The position numbers and the translations under genes were made by a program. Below the pieces are notes generated by a model. It was not told where the DNA came from, made no database searches, and saw only the letters and a program-made list of their open reading frames with translations. This document shows, piece by piece, positions 59,274 through 64,000 of a DNA stretch of 64,000 bases. The stretch covers positions 1-64,000 of the forward strand of contig DAIUEJ010000004.1 of assembly GCA_036845225.1 (NCBI GenBank), read 5' to 3'. Each line of letters starts with the position of its first letter. The stretch's first letter is position 1. The stretch is from FEN-680 sp036845225. Lineage in GTDB: Bacteria > Actinomycetota > Geothermincolia > Fen-727 > Anoxymicrobiaceae.

Positions 59274-60209
59274 TCAAAGCTTGCTGAGGAACCTGATCAT
59301 CCTGGTGAGGACCGCGTTCGCGGGCGTCTCGATCCCGCTCTCTTCACCCATCGCCGCGATGGCTCCGTTGAGGGACTCGATCTCGGTCCCCCGTCCCTGC
59401 TCGATGTCTTCCTGCATGCTCGAACGGTGTTCGCGGGTCGGCGGGATGAGCTCGCTGGTGAACCGCGCGAGGTAGGCGTCCGGGCCCGGGGAGACAAGGT
59501 CCACGCCGCGGGCCTGTGCTACGGAGTAGAACTCGCGGACCAGCATCTCCATCACCGCGAAGGTGTCCGAGTCGTCGGCGAGCTTCCCGTAGTCGGTCCG
59601 CAGCAGGGTCGCGAGCGCGTTCAGGCAGACGTTGTAGAGCACCTTGTCCCAGATGAACGACAGGATGCGCTCCTCGTAGCGGCACGGTATGCCCGCCGCG
59701 GCGAGGGCCTCTACCAGTTCATCGACTCCGCCGGGTCCTCCGGGGGCCGGCCCGAGGAGGACGTCGTCCGCGCACACCGTCACCTCGACCTTCCCCGGCG
59801 CGAGCGTGGTCGCACCGAAGATAACGCGGCCTCCGACGGCCAGGCCGGGCGCCACGGCTTCGATCTGCTCGATGTTGCCGAGCCCGTTCTGGAACGAAGC
59901 GACGCCGCGCTGAGCAGGCAGGGCTTCGCGAAGGTCTTCCATAGCCTCCCGCGTATCGTAGGACTTCACGGAGAGGATCGTCCAATCGGGCTTGAAACCA
60001 TTGGACAGCATCGCGCCCACAGAGTCACCGGCGCGGACGCCTGAGGCGTGGTAGTCGCCCCAGATCCCGCTGATGTCCAGGTCGCCGGTCTCCATGACCG
60101 CCTCGATGTGGGGGCCCTTTCCGAGCAGGTACACCTCATTGCCGGCGACATGCAGAAGCGCTCCGACAACGGAGCCTATCGAGCCCGCGCCCATCACCAG
60201 AAATCGCAA
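59274..60209 (-). CDS. Ketopantoate-reductase-like (ApbA/PanE family) dehydrogenase
   Basis: 311 residues from TTG 60209, with GGGGAG about seven bases upstream; the frame is open to 60353 but would overlap xseA. It starts MRFLVMGAGSIGSVVGALL, the NADP-binding GxGxxG. Further family blocks are LSVKSYDTREAM, SFQNGLGNIEQI, and FIWDKVLYNVCLNALATLL, where the catalytic Lys is expected, and a C-terminal PPTREHRSSMQEDIEQGRGTEIESLNG. PanE reduces ketopantoate for CoA synthesis; many relatives act on other 2-keto acids, so the symbol is withheld. Confidence 0.86.
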   Translation of the reverse strand: MRFLVMGAGSIGSVVGALLHVAGNEVYLLGKGPHIEAVMETGDLDISGIWGDYHASGVRAGDSVGAMLSNGFKPDWTILSVKSYDTREAMEDLREALPAQRGVASFQNGLGNIEQIEAVAPGLAVGGRVIFGATTLAPGKVEVTVCADDVLLGPAPGGPGGVDELVEALAAAGIPCRYEERILSFIWDKVLYNVCLNALATLLRTDYGKLADDSDTFAVMEMLVREFYSVAQARGVDLVSPGPDAYLARFTSELIPPTREHRSSMQEDIEQGRGTEIESLNGAIAAMGEESGIETPANAVLTRMIRFLSKL

Positions 60210-60331
60210 ACCATCAACTCCCCGGAAAGAACTGCGCGACCGTCCATTGAATGATAGCGCAAACAACTGACCTCCGGCGTGCAGGAATCTCTCGGTGCCC
60301 GCGTTGAAACTATTAGTGCGAAAGGGGGCCG

Positions 60332-61729
60332 ATGGACGACGACGATCTGACACTTCCCTGGGAGGAGACGCAGCCGGGTGAGGCCGACGAGCCGGAGCAG
60401 GCCGCCTCCGAGTCCGTGCTGACGGTGAGCGAGGTCAACCGCCTTGCCAGGCACGCGCTCGAGCAGGTCTACGTCTCCGTGCAGGGTGAGGTCTCGGGCC
60501 TCAACGCGCGTTATCCCTACTACATCTACTTCAGCCTGCGCGACAGCGAGGCAACGCTTCCCGCGATACTTCCCAAGCGCGTATTCGACAGCCTCGACTT
60601 CCCGCTGGAGGACGGCGCCGCGGTAGTCGTCGAAGGCATGCTCACCTTGTTCGAGAAGCAGGGGCGCTACCAGGTGAGGGTCGCCTCGATACGCCCGTTC
60701 GGCGAGGGCGCCATCCAGCGCCGCATAGAGATGCTCAAGAGGAAGCTGCTCGCGGAGGGCTTGTTCGACGAGTCTCGCAAGAGAGACCTGCCCTCCTACC
60801 CGGAGCGGATCGGCGTGGTGACCTCGCCCCGCGGGGCGGCGGTACGCGACGTCACGGTGACCATCGCCAGGCGCTTCCCGCCGGCTGAGGTGTTCGTGCG
60901 CGGAGTGCGCGTCCAGGGGGCCGGAGCGGTCGACCAGATCTGCGGCGCCCTTCATTTCTTCGACCACGATTTTCCAGTCGACGTCGTGATACTGGCCCGG
61001 GGCGGCGGCTCGATCGAGGACCTTGAGGCGTTCAGCACCGAGGAAGTCGCCCGCGCCGTGGCGCGGATGCGGGTGCCGGTCATCACCGGCATCGGGCACG
61101 AGCCCGACGTGAGCATCGCGGACCTGGTGGCGGACAGGAGGGCGAGCACCCCGACCGCTGCGGCGGAGGCGGCGGTCCCCGACAGGGGGCAGGTCCATGC
61201 CTTGCTCGGCAAGTCCGCCGGTGCGATGCGGCGCCACCTCGCCGCGCGAGTGCACGACAACGGGCGGCAACTGGCGGGGATAAGGCGGCTGCCGCTCTAT
61301 CGCGGGACCGATTTTCTGCTCGGTGGGTTCATGCAGCGCTGGGAGCGCGCCGCCACTTCGCTTCCCGAGAGCCCCCGGCGCGGGCTGGAGCGTAGCAGGA
61401 ACCGGCTGTCAGGCATCAACTCGCGGCCCGTCTTTACCAGGGCCGCGGAGCTTCTCGCGAGGCGCTCCCGCGAGCTGGAGAGCGCCGCGACGAGAGTATC
61501 CCGTGCCGCCGCCAGGGACATGGAGAAGAGGAAGAGCGCCCTGGAGCGCGTAAAAGCCACGGCGATGGCGCTCAGCCCGCTCGCGGTCCTGGAGCGCGGC
61601 TACTCGATAACGTTCGACAGAGCAACGGGCAAGGTGGTGCGCTCGTCGGCGGAGGTGGACGAGGGCGCGGCCTTGAAGATAAAGTTGGCGAGCGGCAGCC
61701 TCGACGCCGAGGTCACCGGGAAGGAGTGA
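60332..61729 (+). CDS. xseA: Exodeoxyribonuclease VII large subunit
   Basis: 465 residues. An N-terminal OB-fold (SVQGEVSGLNARYPYYIYFSLRDSEATLPAIL) is followed by the catalytic region with IGVVTSPRGAAVRDV, VILARGGGSIEDLEAFSTEEVARAV and GIGHEPDVSIADLVADRRASTPTAAAE, all hallmark XseA motifs. A C-terminal helical region follows. With XseB it degrades single-stranded DNA in both directions and takes part in repair. It starts at ATG 60332 with AAAGGGGG upstream. The small-subunit gene follows 4 bp later. Confidence 0.95.
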   Translation: MDDDDLTLPWEETQPGEADEPEQAASESVLTVSEVNRLARHALEQVYVSVQGEVSGLNARYPYYIYFSLRDSEATLPAILPKRVFDSLDFPLEDGAAVVVEGMLTLFEKQGRYQVRVASIRPFGEGAIQRRIEMLKRKLLAEGLFDESRKRDLPSYPERIGVVTSPRGAAVRDVTVTIARRFPPAEVFVRGVRVQGAGAVDQICGALHFFDHDFPVDVVILARGGGSIEDLEAFSTEEVARAVARMRVPVITGIGHEPDVSIADLVADRRASTPTAAAEAAVPDRGQVHALLGKSAGAMRRHLAARVHDNGRQLAGIRRLPLYRGTDFLLGGFMQRWERAATSLPESPRRGLERSRNRLSGINSRPVFTRAAELLARRSRELESAATRVSRAAARDMEKRKSALERVKATAMALSPLAVLERGYSITFDRATGKVVRSSAEVDEGAALKIKLASGSLDAEVTGKE

Positions 61730-61733
61730 GGGC

Positions 61734-61973
61734 GTGGAGAAAGAGCCCACTTTCAAAGAAGCGATAGAAGAGCTCGAGAAGATAACCGAGTCCCTCGAGA
61801 GCGGCGAGCTGGAGCTCGAGAAGAGCATCGCCCTCTTCGAGCGCGGCGTCGAGCTCATCAAGTACTGCCAGGACAAGCTCGACGGAGCGCAGGCCAAAGT
61901 GGAACTGCTGGTCGATTCGCTCGAAGGTGAGATCGAGGCAGCGGCGCTCGAAGAGGATGCGGAGCAAGAATAA
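61734..61973 (+). CDS. xseB: Exodeoxyribonuclease VII small subunit
   Basis: 79 residues from GTG 61734, immediately behind xseA with GAGTGAGGGC bridging the genes. FKEAIEELEKITESLESGELELEKSIALFERGVELIKYCQDKL is the conserved XseB helical hairpin, followed by a Glu-rich tail. Several copies wrap the C-terminal helix of XseA in the holoenzyme. The tail is acidic, as is common. Confidence 0.95.
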   Translation: MEKEPTFKEAIEELEKITESLESGELELEKSIALFERGVELIKYCQDKLDGAQAKVELLVDSLEGEIEAAALEEDAEQE

Positions 61974-62079
61974 GTTTCATGACGGGCCTTGCTGCCGGTC
62001 TATCAATGAGCCCCGAGTCTCCTGCTATCTCTTCTGCTGTACGGGGTGCGACTTCCTGACGTCCGCAGATCAAAATCTT

Positions 62080-62673
62080 CTAAATCAATCCTAACGTCGC
62101 CAGTAGAGCAGGTATCACTATGCCACCGTTAGTTGATGTCCCAGCGACAAGGACTACTATCAGGATTATCGCTACCACGAGGAGGAGCAGACCCAGGTGT
62201 ATGAAGCCCAGGATGATACCAGCTGTCGCAAGACCTTCGCCGCCCAGTGTACCGTTGCTGCTGTGGATGTTACTGCGTGCCATGTAACCGAATATCACAG
62301 CTAGGACCGCACCTACAAGAGGGCAAATGAAGAATGACGCAACTCCGAGAACTAGAGCAGCAACAGCCATTCCGTCAGTTGGCAACGGTGCATGATACTG
62401 AGGGTACGCCGGAGGCGAAACGGCCATTGGGGGACTTGGAGCAGAGGGTGTGCCTGTTACTGGAGGCAATCGCCCAGGGGGCCCAGCGGGTGGATTAGGG
62501 CTACTCTCTCCAGATTGCGCGGCAATTGGCATGGGTGCGCTCGAAGGGGTTGTCCTTGTCTGCTGTGCATCTCCTGATGTAGCTTGATTTGCACTCTTCA
62601 GTGGAGCGCCGCACTGCACACAGAACGATGCATCATCGACGTTGCCTTGTCCGCACTGCTCGCAGAATTCCAT
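62080..62673 (-). CDS. Zinc-ribbon / Pro-rich / DUF4190-like membrane protein (1 of 3)
   Basis: 197 residues from ATG 62673 with GGAGGTG upstream. An N-terminal double CxxC zinc ribbon (FCEQCGQGNVDDASFCVQCGAPL) is followed by a Pro/Ser/Thr-rich linker (~35-100) and a C-terminal two- or three-segment membrane domain (MAVAALVLGVASFFICPLVGAVLAVIFGYMARSNI...) of the DUF4190 kind. The function of such proteins is unknown. Base composition is visibly less GC-rich than in the rest of the window, and codon use differs, suggesting separate origin. Confidence 0.78.
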   Translation of the reverse strand: MEFCEQCGQGNVDDASFCVQCGAPLKSANQATSGDAQQTRTTPSSAPMPIAAQSGESSPNPPAGPPGRLPPVTGTPSAPSPPMAVSPPAYPQYHAPLPTDGMAVAALVLGVASFFICPLVGAVLAVIFGYMARSNIHSSNGTLGGEGLATAGIILGFIHLGLLLLVVAIILIVVLVAGTSTNGGIVIPALLATLGLI

Positions 62674-62911
62674 TGCCACACCTCCAGCAACTAACGATAG
62701 CGAGTAAAAACATTAGCGCCCGCAAATAGGATACCTTGAAGTAAGCATATGTGGAAGCGAGAGTGTAAATGAATGATAGACGGGGGCTAAGCCTTGCTGG
62801 TGCCTCAGAGTTCCTTACCGTGAATTCTGGTAGTTCTGTCGCATTTCTTTGATAGAATGGGACGAACCAGTTGCGGCTAATCGGTTTGCCGGCATAAGGG
62901 GAGAGGAAGCT

Positions 62912-63487
62912 ATGAGCAGTGTGATCTCAGGCACCAGCGAATCTGGCAACAAGTGTCCGAATTGTGGTTCTGATGCCCGACCTGAGATGTCCTTCTGTAG
63001 TTCTTGCGGGACCTCACTCAAAGACGCTCCAGGCAGCGAAGGTCAGAATGACGCGCAAGCAACGGTGACCGACTCCCCGGAATCTCTTCTCACTACTCCA
63101 CCATCACCGTCAGCGGATACACTGCTACCACCTCCGCCACCGCCTCCCCCAATGCAACCGCTTTATCACACTACGAATCCGCCGTACCAGCAGCCGGGCA
63201 TGACTGTAGTTCAGCCCATGATGGCGCGGGCGACCAACAACGGTCTGTGCGTTGCCGCTATGGTCCTTGGGATTATCGCGGTGGTGTTCTTCTGGGCACC
63301 ATTCTTCGGAATTGTGTTAGGAGTATTGGCCACGATTTTCGGAGCGGTCGGTATCCCTGCTTCGGCAAAGAGAGCTCAGGCGGGGAGGGGGATGGGTATC
63401 GCTGGGCTTATATTGGGAATCATTGCGCTTGCGGTAAACATAATACTAATTGTTACGGTCTATGGCTTCCTTACCAGTAACGCCTAG
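62912..63487 (+). CDS. Zinc-ribbon / Pro-rich / DUF4190-like membrane protein (2 of 3)
   Basis: 191 residues from ATG 62912, preceded by GGGGAGAGGAAG; the frame is open to 62849. The architecture is the same as its neighbours: zinc ribbon CPNCGSDARPEMSFCSSCGTSL, a linker with an eight-Pro run, and two hydrophobic segments (GLCVAAMVLGIIAVVFFWAPFFGIVLGVLATIF; GIAGLILGIIALAVNIILIVTVYGF). It is encoded on the opposite strand from the other two, and its stop overlaps that of the gene at 63484 in a shared CTAG. Confidence 0.78.
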   Translation: MSSVISGTSESGNKCPNCGSDARPEMSFCSSCGTSLKDAPGSEGQNDAQATVTDSPESLLTTPPSPSADTLLPPPPPPPPMQPLYHTTNPPYQQPGMTVVQPMMARATNNGLCVAAMVLGIIAVVFFWAPFFGIVLGVLATIFGAVGIPASAKRAQAGRGMGIAGLILGIIALAVNIILIVTVYGFLTSNA

Positions 63488-63993
63488 TGACTTGCGACGG
63501 CAATTAACACGACGATCCAGAATATCGCAGAGATAGAAGCACCCACTATTCCACATACTAGGCCGGCTGTGGCGAACCCTGCGCCACTTGCCGTTCGGTC
63601 AATATTGAGCTCATCACGAGCGGTCTTCCAAAATATAATTCCGAGGGCGCCGAGAATCAGACCAATCGGGTACATGACGATCGATATGATACCGAGGACC
63701 ATGGAAGCAATGGACATGCCGACGTATCTGGGTGCCGGAGCGGCAACATATGGCGGATAGCCAAAAGGTGGTGAAAATGAAGTCGGCGGCATGTTTGCCT
63801 GCAATGGTGGACCAGGCCATTGATTCTGCGTTCCAGGAGTTGTATTTCCAGTTGCATTCTGTTGCGGCGGAGGCGCACCCTCTCTCGAGGGGCCAGATTG
63901 CGCCTGCTGTCCGCCCGGCATCGGCGCTCCGCACTGCACGCAGAACGACGCGTCCTCGGCGTTGCCCTGACCGCACTGGCTACAGAAATCCAT
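63484..63993 (-). CDS. Zinc-ribbon / Pro-rich / DUF4190-like membrane protein (3 of 3)
   Basis: 169 residues. The N-terminus MDFCSQCGQGNAEDASFCVQCGAP is nearly the same as that of the protein at 62080, followed by a Gln/Pro-rich linker and a membrane domain (MSIASMVLGIISIVMYPIGLILGALGIIFWKTA; AGLVCGIVGASISAIFWIVVLIAV). The ATG at 63993 lies seven bases from the window edge, so its SD cannot be assessed and an upstream extension is possible but unlikely, given the conserved start with its paralogue. Confidence 0.78.
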   Translation of the reverse strand: MDFCSQCGQGNAEDASFCVQCGAPMPGGQQAQSGPSREGAPPPQQNATGNTTPGTQNQWPGPPLQANMPPTSFSPPFGYPPYVAAPAPRYVGMSIASMVLGIISIVMYPIGLILGALGIIFWKTARDELNIDRTASGAGFATAGLVCGIVGASISAIFWIVVLIAVASH

Positions 63994-64000
63994 TTCTAAC

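Overview
The window is high-GC, densely packed and rich in anaerobic-style redox enzymes: several large FAD/Fe-S oxidoreductases, a ferredoxin:thioredoxin reductase (FTR)-like protein, rubredoxin, acyl-CoA enzymes and flavin desaturase-like proteins. Start codons are often GTG or TTG, and Shine-Dalgarno (SD) sites are GGAGG-type. This fits an uncultured, probably anaerobic, high-GC bacterium, perhaps an actinobacterial lineage. That is inference: no rRNA or tRNA gene is visible. A run of exactly 100 N at 33358-33457 marks a scaffold join inside a repeat array, so this is a draft assembly.

Layout. 1-9256: end of an alpha/beta hydrolase, CoA-transferase, Mo-cofactor oxidoreductase, acyl-CoA synthetase-like protein, ferredoxin-type protein, hot-dog thioesterase, and a flavin/Fe-S dehydrogenase fusion with a Met-rich tail. 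9263-14670: a PAS-GGDEF cyclase facing two tandem membrane histidine kinases. The kinases share a perfect 752-bp repeat, and one is frameshifted. 14799-17041 (minus strand): a thiol-redox operon of glutaredoxin, FTR-rubredoxin fusion and CoA-disulfide-reductase-like flavoprotein. The last two each carry an in-frame TGA exactly at an active-site Cys position, followed by a SECIS-like hairpin. They are very probably unrecognised selenoproteins. 17139-34148: dipeptidase remnant, P-type ATPase, secreted esterase, B12/radical-SAM + CapA pair, DJ-1 protein, ferric-reductase-like membrane protein, nitroreductase, a run of hydrolases, a DUF362 surface protein, and a REP-flanked RAYT transposase.

34265-42531: a thiolase-like/DUF35 pair lacking the thiolase Cys, a lipoprotein, an M28 peptidase with inserted membrane segments, a 987-residue desaturase-GltD fusion, a decaying VapBC-like pair and a ParA ATPase. 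42627-55490: a second membrane M28 peptidase, then a large divergent flavoenzyme locus. Leftward run: SCP2 lipid carrier, degenerate GlcD-like protein, HdrD/GlcF-like Fe-S protein, GlcD-like protein, small membrane protein, two short FAD proteins, phytoene-desaturase-like protein. Rightward run: a third short FAD protein, another desaturase-like protein and a methyltransferase. Together these look like an undescribed pathway for redox modification of a hydrophobic substrate. 56365-64000: a secreted C39-like peptidase sharing ~102-residue repeats with the DUF362 protein, a ketopantoate-reductase-like protein, xseA-xseB, and three zinc-ribbon/membrane proteins of lower GC.

The two features most worth following are the double selenoprotein redox operon and the SCP2/flavin/Fe-S/desaturase locus.
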